Assembly (NCBI GenBank): GCA_013433145.1
Contig: CM024188.1
Coordinates: 4,481,501 to 4,545,500, forward strand
Source of the DNA: Ascaris suum
Taxonomy: Eukaryota > Nematoda > Chromadorea > Rhabditida > Ascarididae
Length of the DNA stretch: 64,000 bases
Direction: 5' to 3'
How positions within the stretch are numbered: the stretch's first letter is position 1; the number at the start of each line of letters is the position of its first letter. A program made the translations under genes and the position numbers. The notes beneath the pieces were generated by a model that had not been told where the DNA came from, did not search any database, and saw nothing but the letters and a program-made list of their open reading frames with translations. Positions 17,629 through 32,200 of this stretch are shown piece by piece.

Positions 17629-18439
17629 TTCTGCGTCGTTAACGAGGTGCTGCAATCTTTTTTGGCGCTTCATTAATGTGTGTTGTTTATTTTAACCACT
17701 TATTCACTTTCCGCTTGAGCAATCATATTCTTAATACAGCTCTGATCGATTATTTTAAATTCATCTTGTGGTTGCTATTTCACTCCTCTTCCTTAGTTTT
17801 TTGTCCTTTTCATCGATTATTTCATCATGAACTGATTCACATGATTCCATAAAATTTATTATGTATGAGCACACTATTTCAAAGAACTCATCTTCACAAT
17901 TATGCTTCCTCGTTACTATTGTTGTCGTTATCATTTTCGTGCCCGTTATCTTCCATTTACCTTAGAAAATTTCCAATTACAATTCTTATGTGTGATTTTC
18001 TTTTCTCGAAGGAACGCAAACATTTCAAGCGTTGTAATATTTCCTTATCACGGTTCGTCCAGCTCGTAGCTTCAAGCTGGTAGGCAGCGAGTCAAATGTT
18101 CACAGGTATTGTTAAATAGATATTCATAATAGAATTCTCTTGCATGCATTATTTATAGGAAAAAGGATGCAGTGTGATAGTTATAAAGTTTTCAAGTCCA
18201 AAAGTTATAAAGTTGCGTAGGAGGAAGTATAAAACTTTTATGAATAGGAGAAATGCATGATCGATGCACAGTTTTAGCGGCTGTACTTATTTGATCAATT
18301 GGTTTCACCCATATTCAAATACGATGGGAAGAGTGTCATAATGGCAACATAATCATTAAAAGCTGTTCAGTTTTCTTCCGCTTCGTTCTATAGCCTTTCA
18401 GATTTTCTTGTTCATTTCTGATTCTGTTGAAGCCCTTCA

Positions 18440-19600
18440 TAACAGTATGGCAGCTGATTGTATTCGATCTATCTGACGATCCAACCATTCGCTAAGGGTC
18501 AGCGCGGATTGTCGAGCTCCACTTGCTCCTTTCCGGCGCCCTTACGCGCACCAGCTTTCGGCCGTGTGGTATCCAATCTCTCAAACGACAGGCCTGGCGG
18601 TTATCATGCCCTGCCCTGCATAGAATTCGGATACCACGTCCTTTACTCCAGTTCTGTGTCGCAGTTCTTCGTTGCTTAACCGGTCCGTCCTGATAACGCC
18701 ATACATCCATCTTTCCATTTCCGTCTCTGCCACTGCAAAATTCTCTTCGTCACGCTTCGATGTGTTAGCACAACGCGATTGTTGTTGAAAGTGGTCCAGG
18801 CCGCTGTTCTTCTTCTTACGAACTCGCTCCCTAGGATATTTGGGTCCAGCTGACGTCCGAGGTAGATGTAGTCCGTCATTTCCTCAACTTAGGCGTCATC
18901 CACTCGTAATATGTCCTCTGCGCAAGAGCTGTTTTTCATCCATTTTGTCTTGGAGATTCTTCCCAGGCCGATTTCCTTGGTGAGGTCTGCGAGTTGTTGT
19001 AGTTCGTGTTGGACGTCTTGAGTTTATGTGACAACAAGGGTCATCAGCGAACGGAAGGTGCGTTAGCAATTCGCCACAGTCATAATCCTGTCATGATGGT
19101 TAATCTTTCTAAATGCCCCTTCTAGAGTCATCGCAAAGAACATCGAGGAGATAGTTTTACCCTGTCGGAGTCCTCGGATGGTCTTCACGTGACAGGATCG
19201 TTGAGGGCCGAGCATGTACACCCTTTAATAATGAGTTTGATGGTGTCAGCATGTGCCAGGTGTACACCAGCCTTATGCAAAGTGTTTATGATTACTTTTT
19301 ATTCTACCGAGTCGAATGCTTTGCGATTGCCGACAAAAGCGAGACGTACTGGTACTCGGTATTCCTTAGTTTTTCCAGTAACTGACTAAGGACGTGAATG
19401 TGATCGTGCGCGGGTTAGCCTCCTCTAAAATCTCTCCGCTCTCTGCTGATTTCCACCACTCATGATATTCGATTCAAAGCACTCTCGTGAACAGTTTCTA
19501 CAGCTGTGGCAAAAGTGCGATGGAACGGTAGTCCTCTAGGTCTTCGGGACCACCTTTCTTCAAATGCACAGTCTGTTATGTTAACCAAGCCAAGGAAAGA
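18440..19600 (-). mobile_element. Degenerate RTE-clade non-LTR retrotransposon (3' part of reverse transcriptase)
   Basis: The minus strand carries, in three shifting frames, the C-terminal half of an RTE-type ORF. From 19.4 kb down it reads KTKEYRVPVRLAFV then KAFDSVE (RT domain, LAFVDYKKAFDSVE in intact relatives), later YIYLGRQLD with RRRTAAWTTFNN (the post-RT YLGQ... RRRxAWAAF segment), and near 18.5 kb DWIPHGRKL, matching the family's terminal WxPRxxKRxxGRPPxRW region. Several frameshifts and stops make it inactive. The 5' endonuclease part is missing, as is typical of 5'-truncated RTE copies. Confidence 0.85.
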
Positions 19601-19815
19601 GTGCATAAATTTAAGTAGGTGGTGAACTTTTCAGCCAGAGCATTGAAAAAAATTAGGCTCCCGCTTGCAAATGTTCTGCTAGAATCTGGAAATCTATCAG
19701 CTTACATTGAGTCCATTCTTAAATGTGTAACTGAAGCCTGGCATGCCATTCTTAGATACAACATTTCCAGGATTTGTAAAGGTTTGGCTGGTTTTTACTA
19801 GAATTGCCTTTGAAC

Positions 19816-19922
19816 ATAATGCTGATACTATTTCAGTATTGCTTACTCTGGGAAGCTTGCATCGTATAAATGCAAACTTCACAGAGCAGAGTAAGCAATA
19901 CCGAAATACTTTCAGCATTATA
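19816..19922. repeat. Long imperfect inverted repeat / hairpin
   Basis: Two arms of about 48-53 nt pair across a short loop near 19864-19869. The left arm contains TATTTCAGTATTGCTTACTC and the right arm is its near-complement (TATTTCGGTATTGCTTACTC when reversed), with both arms also matching at the outer ATAATGCTGA end and the inner GAAG(C/T)TTGCAT end. A few mismatches and a 3-5 nt bulge interrupt it. It could be a MITE-like palindrome or a transcribed hairpin. Confidence 0.85.
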
Positions 19923-20822
19923 TTTTGTCTCGCTTGAGTAACATATTAAAGTTTTACACCTGCGTATCGTATAAGATTCACTTCGATTTTTTGCATTTCA
20001 GTCCTTCCAAAATTTTCGCATTCTTCTGCATCGAATATGACCTTTACTTTCCTCTACTGCATCAGTAAAGCATTCATTGCGAATAAAATCTTTTCCTTCC
20101 CGTCGAATGCTGACGAGTCGATTCACGCTTGTTCCACTTAGGAGGAAGTTTTTCCGATGAGGATGCTGGACGGAATTGCTCAATCGGGATAAGAAGTTTT
20201 GTCACAGCCCGCTTACAACAGATCACGCAATAAACAATACAAAAGGATGAACACAAGCATGATTACTCATAGAAATTATTGGAAGATGAGACCCTACTAG
20301 AACGCGAGAAGATTCTTCAATGAATAGAATTAACATGCCTGGAAATCACTCCTGCCTGAAGCCGCATGTGTCACAAGCATTGTCTCATTCAAAGGAAGAC
20401 TCAGCAGTCTTTCGTCAGACTTATTGCTCATCAGTGGCCCATGTTTTTAAATCTGCCTTCATTTGGTGCACATATAAAACATTTGGTATGCACATACTTT
20501 CGTCGATTTTGTCATACGCAATATATTTTATCCTAAATTTTTTTCGTTCTTACATTATCGTAAATGTGGCTGTTTGGGGAGAAGCGTTTATTTGTTTATG
20601 AAGTAAACGTTGTTGGAGAGATTCCCGTTGAAAAAATCCATCGGATTGTCGAGGAAAATTTATTTTCTATTGTAAACAACTCTTAAGCATCGATAATTCA
20701 CGATGAAGATTGATCACTCGAAATGAAGTTTGAAGACGAGAGATCATGTTTAATAACGATTACATGCACTAGATTTTACCGTCATGTTTTTGTTTTCTGT
20801 TTTTTTTTTTGTCTTTGTTTTG

Positions 20823-20823
<1 letters not shown>

Positions 20824-20856
<33 letters not shown>
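20824..20856. repeat. Poly(T) tract
   Basis: 33 consecutive T, preceded by further T-rich sequence from about 20800. It may be the tail of a retroposed sequence on the minus strand or simple low complexity. Confidence 0.95.
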
Positions 20857-20859
<3 letters not shown>

Positions 20860-21499
20860 GCGACTTCAGTTCATTTCCAATGAAAATTTCTCTGGTTGAA
20901 AGTATATGAAAATTCTCTTTAAAGCATTTACAGATGCTAGTTTTTCAACGTTTACCAGCGAATAGTTCAGTCATATTTTCTTCCGGTGAAGTAGATTGCA
21001 TTATTGGTATTAAGCAAAGTGGATAAAGCTGATCACATTGAATCAAACGGATTCTATAAGTTAGAAAATTGAATGAAAATATTATCCTACATTCATTGCT
21101 CAGTCGGCTCTGATATGCAGTTGTACATTTGCAGTTGAACTCAAACAGTCATCAGCGTTTCATACAGCAAATTATAATTAACGCCAAACTGAGTGCAAAC
21201 AATTGCATCGGTAGCGATGTCATCTTTGTTCTTTTTAAGTATTTCACTATTTAAAGTTTGTATTGTGGATAGGATTCGTGTTCGTTAGAACGAATGAAGA
21301 ATTTATGAAATGTGGTGTGAAGAAAAGTTTTATGCAGAGAAACTTCATTTTTTAGCACTTCAATATGAGCTTTATTGTGTGATGTGTTCAATCTTCCAAA
21401 AAAAGCTGTGCTCATTTTCATTATTCTTCTAAGACAACTTTATTAATTTTATTGAAATGTGTCAATTTTGATATGCTTCATTCGCGTTTAGATTTTATT

Positions 21500-23178
<1,679 letters not shown>

Positions 23179-23231
23179 ATTATGTAGGAGGATCGAGTGA
23201 CCTCTTGCTGCTTGCCACGTGGTCAAACTTT

Positions 23232-23237
23232 AATAAA
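23232..23237 (+). terminator. Polyadenylation signal AATAAA
   Basis: A canonical hexamer between the stop of the cysteine-rich gene (23178) and the start of the PARN-like gene (23267). It is the expected 3'-end signal of the upstream gene. Confidence 0.6.
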
Positions 23238-23250
23238 ACGAGGAACGTTT

Positions 23251-23266
23251 TAAGGAGGGCTGTCTG
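23251..23266 (+). promoter_or_regulatory. Candidate trans-splice acceptor and short leader of the PARN-like gene
   Basis: CGTTTTAAG ends with an AG at 23253-23254, 12 nt before the ATG at 23267. With only 88 bp between genes there is little room for an independent promoter, so a spliced-leader acceptor is a reasonable inference. The sequence is not the full TTTTCAG consensus. Confidence 0.4.
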
Positions 23267-26200
23267 ATGGATGTGACTGATGACAACTTCGCACAGCAGT
23301 TGCCTCAAATCCTGAACACTGTGCAGAACGCTTCATTCGTGGGTAAGTTTATAGTTATTCATCCCGCTCAAATCTTCCGTTGCGTTTCTGATCGTCGGTT
23401 CAAGCTAAAGACGTGCGTGACCGACAGATGAAACGTATGACCGCAATGCTCGGATGCTCTGTGCTTAGTAGGATAGCGGAATGATGTGAAATGCTTCGTA
23501 AGCATGTGTATCACGCTTAGTTGGAAAGCAATTTGTTAGGCAGTGAACGGTGATTGAAAATCCTGAAACTAAAAGTGACCAATAAAAGGAGGTTGCGAAT
23601 TCAAATTTTCCGAAGGTATTGCAATGAGTTTGTTAAATGAGAGCCGGTAGTTATCGAATTTATTGTTACATTTGATGTATCTCATAGTTGATGCAGGCTG
23701 AGTTGAATTGGTTAGTTGAAGGTGATTCAATTTTCGCATGAAAAATGAGAAAAACTACTGCATTCAGAGGGGTTGTAAGGTTTAGCGCATGTTTCTAAAA
23801 TGATACGCTTACCAATAAAATAATGTAACATTCGATAGGACTTTTTTGCTTTCTTTTAATGTGTCGACAATTACGAGTTTTATGAGATCATTCGATAGGC
23901 TTCATCTTTGGTTGAAAGCAACGGTAACGTTGAACTTTTTGACGGGTCGGAGATTTTTAGCTAAGCAAAATGTAATAAAGTGAATTTTCGTGTTTTGCCA
24001 TTCCACAACTATAAGTGACATTAGTTGGTTAACACTCAGGTTTTTAACTATTTCCTTGAGAAGTGGGTGGTTTAGGTTGTTTATGGTCAACGCACCGAAT
24101 TCAGAGAGTGAAATCTCGAGCCGCCATAAACGTTGTCAAATCGATGCGTATTCTTACTATTCAGATAGTTGATTTCTAATTGCTGAAATTGTGCAAATTT
24201 TCTTCAAAACTATGAAAACCATCCGCTCAATAAAAACAGTTCTCTTGAGCAGTATTTGAACTTTTAAAATGAATAGGTAAATAAGAAAGGAAGTAGATAA
24301 GTTTTAATCCTTTCCAAAAAAGATTAATGAACTAAGGGCTCAGGTAATTGATGTGGTGCATAAGTAAACAGTCCTTGCGTAAACAAAGAGGTAAATCAAG
24401 GTGAACAGGTTGCAGTACACATGAGGGGTAACACGTTTTTGCCAAGTGATGAAGAACGCTCAGTATGAGAGGGCTGAGTGGTGCTTGGAGGTGCATAAGA
24501 TGGAATGGATAGTATTAAATGAATCGAAACGTTTAGCAATGAAAGGTTCTCCTGGTTGCTAACAGATAAATAGTAAAAATTGCATTCGGTGCTACTTATT
24601 AATTTACGAAAATGAAATGTCGGTGTGGTGTGGTCGATTCATTAAAAACCGATCAGAAGTTCTGTCTGAAATTCAGTTTCATTCACAGCTGTTTTTGTTC
24701 AGGTTGTCGTCGAGTAGAAATGGATTGAAATATTGCTGCGAACTAATGCATGCTTGATTGTTTCACTGACCATTTTAGCTTTTGATCTGGAATTTTTGGG
24801 CTTCCACGGCGATGATGAGGCAAATCGTCCATCGCTATTCGACAGTCCTGTTGAAAGATATCGGAAACAGCGTCTTTCAGTACTAAAATTTCCGCCGGTT
24901 CAATGGGGGTTGGCACTTTTCACCGCAATAGACGATGGCCGACAGTGAGTGTTTTAAAAGTATTTCCACTGTTTGCTGTAACTGCTTTCTTGTTCATTAC
25001 TGCCATCGTCATCATTGTAAGTACTTTTATTGTTACTACTGTTGTCATTATTAGTATCGCCTTTAATATTACTACTACCAATATTGCTGTACGACTACTG
25101 TTATTGATAGAGTTTCTAGGAAACGGTCATATAAACGTATAGGTTGATGGGTGAGGTTACACTCTCTGCTAGGCAACATTGTGTTGTGTATAACATTTAA
25201 TCTCGTATCTCTCATGTTTTGCGGATTTGTCCCTGTGCTACTCCCGAAAGTACTAATGCAATCAATATCTTGAAGGCAGTATAGAGCCACAAGACAGCCC
25301 TTTATATGATGTGCAAATAACTCCAAAGAGCAAATCTTTTCATAAAGTGTGTCGTTTCACATGAACTCAATCAAGTACCATTTCAATTAAAAATTTATGT
25401 TCCGTGGTATCAAATATCTGTGGAACCCAAACTCCAGGGGAATTACCACTCAAAAACCGGAACAGATTGCTAAACGATCATTGGTGCAATACTTTTATAT
25501 AATATATGAGTAATATAGTTTGCACAAAATACAAACAGATTTTCTCTTGTTTCTAATGCATTTTATGAAACGTTTCGACTCGAATGATTTTCCGTTTTCT
25601 AACCTGAAATACAGTACGGCCATTACGTTTTTCCTTGGCTTTGTTCCGCCAGTCGGTGATATATATATAACAGAGAGAATAACTTCATAATTTTCTCGAT
25701 GCGAATTGGCAGACCCCGAAAATGGGACGATTTCAGCCATTATCAGTTTTGTGCTATTGAAGTGAGATGAGTTCTCCATTCATTGCAGCTATAAAGTTGA
25801 TGTGTACAATATTTATCTCTTCAAAAGGACCATTAATCGCAGAGTTTTTTCGTTTTCGATCCCATCAATCGCTTTTCTTGGTGAACACGACTTCGACTTC
25901 AATAAGGTTTCAATTTTACTCGTTTAAGGAATGCGTTCTTATAATATTTCCTACATGTTAGCGCATAAAAATAACACATTTCGCCTTAACACTAATAATG
26001 GCGCAGAGAGAATGTTATCGGAACAATCGCCATGAATTGTGCTCGATTTTTAATTGATGTGATTGAAATTCTAAATGATTGACATGAATGTTCAGTTTTC
26101 TGAGACAAAACATTGCCAGTTGAAGCGGGTATATTTTCTTTTCCATTGTTATGTGGTTTTTATTGTTCTTTTTTGGAGCAGGTGCCGATTTCAGGCTCGT

Positions 26201-29200
26201 CATTTATAGATGCCAATCTTATGCTCGCTGTTGCGAGATTGCTTCGATTGTGACTGGCAAAACTCCTCTAGTTAAATGGATTGGGGGAGGGAGGAAATAG
26301 GGGGACTTACATAACGACAGTCAGTCTGCTTTTCTCGTAAAGGCTATTGCCTTCAATCATAAGGATTTGCTTTAGGCGATTAATAAGGGAGTGACGTATG
26401 CGAATCTGGATGAAATCTCGACGATACGTTCAGATCTTGAAGAGGGCCTCCTTGATTATGAGTAAGCTTTTCGAATTTCAATCCACATGCATAAATACAT
26501 GAATGTTATATTGACTTTCGTTGTCTGGCGACACCGTACTTACTGTCTAATTCCTTTTCTAGTCTTACCCATTCTACATTTTTGAAGTTAACAGTGATTC
26601 CAGTGATGAATGCGATGATGTTTGGTTGTTCAATAAAGTGGAGGCAGTGCGTAGATTACTGAAGAAAAGCCTCAAATATTTGCCATAACGACCATTGTGT
26701 ATTGATGGTGTCTAGATATGTAACCCTTTTCACTCATATTTTAGAATTATTAAATTTGTAACTCATAATTTTCGACAGCTGCGTTCCATGTGATGTATTT
26801 CTTGGATGAAACACTCATAGGTAGCGTTACGTGATTTGAAATATCCATAGATAGCGTTGCCTGATGTGAAATACCAATTTCCGCCTTACAGGTATTTTTG
26901 AAATCCATCGAGGACTTTGGTTTCTCCATATACTGCCCTCGTTGTTTTACCTGAAGTTATTTTATTCAGAGAAGAGGTAAGTGTGGTTAATAAGCCTGAA
27001 GAATTTTGATCAGAAAAGCGCGAAGGGATATTCAGTTCAATGTATGAGTTCTGTTCATTTTCATTTGGTATTCGCGGATATGCGATATATGCATCGTTTC
27101 AGTATATTTGGTGAACGCTTCAATAGTCATCTTATCTCAGTGCAATGTTACCTGTCAGATATGCTTGAAAGATTGCGAAAAGCCGCTTCACCTCCAACAA
27201 TATCAATGTATCAGGTACATTAACAGTATACCTAATGATATTTAATTGAGTAAAATTCTATCATTTACAACGCTTACATTCGAGTTATGCGATTATCTTC
27301 AATATTCCATTATTAAACTAAGGTATTTTTCCACTGGCTTGTTTCTGCGAAACAATTTGATTACGTTTTATATTTGTTAGTAATTTTCTGTGTCTTTTTT
27401 TCGTCAAAGCGAACCAGCATTCTCGACTTCAGTCGATGCTGAACGCAGTAGTTCGTTTTGGAATAATTTGGCTACTCGTTTTTCCATCAGGAATTTCATT
27501 TTCGTTTCGAAGCACTTTTAAGGCATATTTATGCATCTGTTTTATGTTGCTTGTGTTTACAACTTCGTTTCTATTGGTTTGCTCATCACTTCTTATACAG
27601 CGTGTATTGGGTTATGTAATCTTTGTGAAACCAAGGGAGAGCTGAGTAGAGTTGAGGGGTTTTGGATGCATCGTGAGTGGCTGAACCTCCAGTCATGTTA
27701 CGGATCTTGCTTTTCTTCGTTTTTAGTGAAGGAGGGATCTGAAGAAGCCAGAGGGCTGAACGGAATAGTTTACAAAGGTTTGGGGAACTACTTCCCATCC
27801 CCTACCTCCTTAACCCTCGTTGACGATGAGCGACCGAACATGTCCATCGGGAACAACAAAAACTGTAAAAGTTTCGTTTAAGAAGCAAGAAATTGGAGCG
27901 TTATAAATAGTTGAAATTGGAGCACTATAAATAATTTTATTCAGTGAGCGGGGAAATGCGGGACGTCGGAGGTGAGGGCTCGTGAGAAATTCCACTTTGA
28001 CTTTGTATGGGAAAAGTTCGTGTAATTTCAGAGGACACTTGGTCAGGAACTCAGTGCTGTGGAATTCTGTGGTCCTCGAATGATTTCATCGTTTCTTCCT
28101 TTCAGATATCCCTCTTCTGCGAAAAAAGCTCTCGTCACGGCGTTAATTTGTTAGATAGGACTGACTGAGGTGATACGCATATTAGTTCTTTTAAAGAACA
28201 TTTCGGAATCAAAGGCTCCGTATAGAATCTCTTCTCTTCCACTGCTTCCTGTTTTTTTTTCTTGACTGGCTGTTTGTACTTACCCTTTTCACTTGAAGCC
28301 TTCATAGACGGACATGTATTGTTATTTTACATTTCCTTCGGCAAGGTCTGTGTTGTTTTATAACCTAAGCACTACTTACGTATATATGTCTAAAAAGAAG
28401 AACATGGCGTAATGCAGTTAGTAGCTTTAAGTTCAGGACTTGCCCATTCAAGTGTTTCAAGGAATTTTTCAGCAAGTCAAATGTTTAGATTAAAGAAATA
28501 GATTTTTTTTTAAAGGAAGTAACGTTCTCTCCATTCGTCCTGAATCTCGATGACGCAATCTTCGATCCGTATGCATGTAGAAGTGAAGCACAGCCACTCA
28601 ATCATCGTAAATTTTGTGCGACAAGATTGCAGGCAGCAGCACGACTCTTCTCATTGCATTCGAATACGCATCACGTTAAGCTGAAAGTTGATGGCCATCG
28701 AGTAAGTGGCATCTTTCCAACTTTTATTTCTTCGCTTTCATGTTTCCGCCTCGAGCTCATTCCAAATAGTGACGTACGCAAGAGATTGCTTTTAGTTTAT
28801 CTCATTTTCAGCCTTATGAATTCATCAGTTATATGTCAAACCAATATTCGCATTTGATCATTCCTCTTTTACGGTTTTCATATGGGTTTCTTTTAAGTGG
28901 CTGTTCTGTGTTGGTTACTAGATTTATAAGGAAAGGGGAGAGCTGAAGGCCAAAGTTTTATAGTGTTTTGGAAGAGTGCTGAGTTTTTATTTAATTCATC
29001 CTCTCTTTTCTTTTCAGCTGCACGTTCAGCAAGCAAAGCCCAATGAAAGAAGAGTGAAAAACGAAAGGGCTAAATTGCTTAATAAGTAAGCTTTTATGAA
29101 AGTTTTCTAGATTTGAAGCAAAGACGTTTCATCTTTTTTTCATTTAGAGGTGCTGTTCGAAGTTACAACCATCCAAAATAAAATAAAAAATTATCGTTGA

Positions 29201-32200
29201 GAGTGTGCAGAAAATCGTGTTGTGTGTGCATTCACCAAGTATTATTTATTTCCACTTGTGTTTCATTTTTTCCTGTAGAAAGTTTTCTTTAGTTCCTGTA
29301 TTTCCTCTATTCGAGTTTCCGGAAAACATCGGTCGTCTTACATCTGAAATTGTGGTTATTTAAAGCGCTACTGGTTAGATTAATAAACTTTGACAATTAA
29401 ACTTATTACAGGTTAAACATTGTTTAAAAGAATAGTTGAAAAAGAAAATCCACTAAATCTGAGGTGCTGGCATCATGGGAAAAAGGTGTATTTTTGAAGT
29501 CTTTTTTTGCAGAATCATCTGAGTCCCGTTATTCGAAGTTTAATTATAGTCGCAACCTTCGCTGTTCGACTGTTAACTTCTAATGGTTGAAAATTTCAAA
29601 AATTTTAGCATTAATAGAAGGATTTGAATTTGTTTGATCTCTGTCTTCAAAGTACGTCCAGTGCGAAGCAGAATTTCCAATTTGGGTCCGAACGCCTAAC
29701 GTCACTGCTTGCTAAAATATTCGGGCTGCTTGTTAACGAAAAGCCTAAAACCAAATAGAAGAAGGAGTAAAGCAATACGCTGACGATGAGCAAAAAGTCA
29801 ACGCTACTTAAACACAAGGTCATAGGTCTTCGCGAGTTTGAAATGCTTTAGACAATGAACGCAAAGATATTAGCTACTGAGGTGACATTTATTCCATATT
29901 CTGACTACATGAAAAGGATAGAAATTATAAACTGAATTCAAAGATGAGATTCGCCGAAATATTTGAAAGGTATGATGTCGCTTGAGTCGATCGGAATAAG
30001 GGAATATTGCTCTTATAACTTTGCTTTTTTTAAATTTTATTGTAAATTGAGAGCATATAATGGGGGAGTAAATAAATTTGCAGAACAGTGAACGAAATTG
30101 CGGGTGCATCGCAAATACTCTACGCAATAATTGACGCAAGATTGGTTAGCATTTTATCTCCTTAATTTTTTTCCGTACATAATACAGATTTGGATGTTGA
30201 ACAAAAACTTTGAATGTTATGAAGTTGTATTTATTTATTTCACAATGAATAACATAAGTTTGGGAATTAGTAACAACAACTTGAGCTGTTGTAAGAGTAT
30301 GTTGAGTAATAGCTGTTCAAGACGGAGCCAAAAGTTGTGCGTCCGATGCGAAGCAGTGAACTGCACAAAGCTGTTATGTTTCTTCATTTCTATCCTACCT
30401 CTCTATCCTTTTCCTCCATCTGCATGTCTTTCGCCGCCAGTGAATATCATTCACCGTAACTAAACCACGAGTATTGTTCCATATACCTGTTAGGTATGAT
30501 GCCTTAAAATTTTGGCGGCTCTCTTTTTGTTTTATTGGGTTTTTCATGGTTTTCGTTTTCAATGGCTCGTTTAAAATATTTTTTGCAGCCCGTCGTCGGT
30601 CACAATTGTCTCTTCGATCTTCTATACATATATCAGTATTTTTTCGCCGACCTACCTGGTTCGTTTTTGTTTGCCTACTAAAGGTGCCTTTCCATGCAGT
30701 TTTCGGCGTACGAGATTTACGAAACTAATCTGATAACAGATCTTCGGGCTGAGAAAATGAATGACGGTGTCCAGCTAGCCATTTTATTTATTTACAGAAG
30801 CTTTCTCACAGTGATCTCGAACTAATCAAAGTTTGAGAGTTGACATCATAGTGAACTGAAATCTGACTTCTTAAAATAATACTGGATTTTGTATGGATCG
30901 AATTTAATTGGCTGTAGTACTTAATTTGTTTAATTGATTATTTGTGTACGTATCAATTGAGACAGCAACCACTGATAGGAAAAAAAAGTTTCTGCTGCAT
31001 TTTCGTTATTGAGAATTGGGCACTCGACCACTGCAAGATATTTTGTCGTAGAACAGACTGAGATGTCGAAAGAATGAAAAGATTATTTTTGATTCCAAAA
31101 TTGCTTCGTCAACCTTGTTACTTGATTACTTGATCATGTACTCAACCAGTGCAACGAGGAATTGAACAGAGATGCTGCGACTTCTTTATACGGAATTCGG
31201 TTTCATCCCTGTCTTGTCCAAGAGCTGAGAAATATATAACATAATGAAGGTTATAGGCGATTGGCAATTTTTTCAACTCTCTTCACTAGCTTCAAAAAGT
31301 TTTCGGCTTGTTGATCTTTTCTTGATAGGGAAAATTTTATTTACTTCTTTCTAGTTGTGTTTAGTTCGTCTAAGTCACGCTTTCGCAGAGTTGCATCAGT
31401 GTTCTCTGAAATTGTTGCCTGGTTTGCATGCTAGAAAAGAAGTTCCAGAAGTCGCACACAAAACTCCACCATTCTCTAGGCTACTTCAGCGCCTAAGCCA
31501 TTTGGTGTTTGGTTTTATCGGGGAACAGATTGATGGTCTTTACGTAGCTCAAGACGAAAGTTATCTGTAGCATTATTTAGCTAACAAAATAAGTATCTGA
31601 AGGATACTGCAGCCGTAAGTTGAGGTGAACGAGTTGACTGCAGTTTCTGGTGGAGCTTATTGAAAATGACTTCTTTGTTCTAATTTTTTGTTTACTATCA
31701 TGATTATTACAGTATTTGGCAGTACAGTCATCTTTTAAACTAGCGAATCAAGGTAACATCTCGAGCAATAGACAGATTCGAAAATTCTGCGCAAATTCCG
31801 GAGAGGGACGCATTTGCGGATGGTCTGGGCTTACCGACGGCTGCTTTGAAGACTCGGCGCCTTTTTAGTGGTTTTAAAGTTTTCAAGTTGGATACTTTAA
31901 ATTTCTGGCAGATTCTATTTTCCCCTGCAAGTCTGATGGTTTTATCGCGTCGCCAACTTTTGGTGGTTTCGTCACTCGTCATCCCGTTAGGCGAAATTTC
32001 TCCGGATGTTTGCGGGTACAGCAGCCAATAACTGCTTTTTTCCGCCTTTTTTTATACAGAGAAAAGGTCACATGGTATAGAATAAAATATAAGCGAAAGA
32101 CGATGATATGACCGCCTTAGACAGGTAGATGCTGCATTTCAAACATTTCTTAAATAACAAAACTGAGAGATTAAACCGGACTATGAACAGCCGTTGTGGC

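Noticed and set aside
26892..26962. Good-looking exon (acceptor TTACAG, donor GTAAGT) inside the PARN-like gene
   Set aside because: No frame joins the neighbouring PARN exons in phase, and the peptide does not match the family; left as intron, though an alternative exon is possible.
28025..28145. Open stretch after a TTTCAG acceptor reading RTLGQELSAVEFCGPRM
   Set aside because: Protein-like, but exons 26595-26646 and 28516-28701 join directly in phase and in family order, so it was not included.
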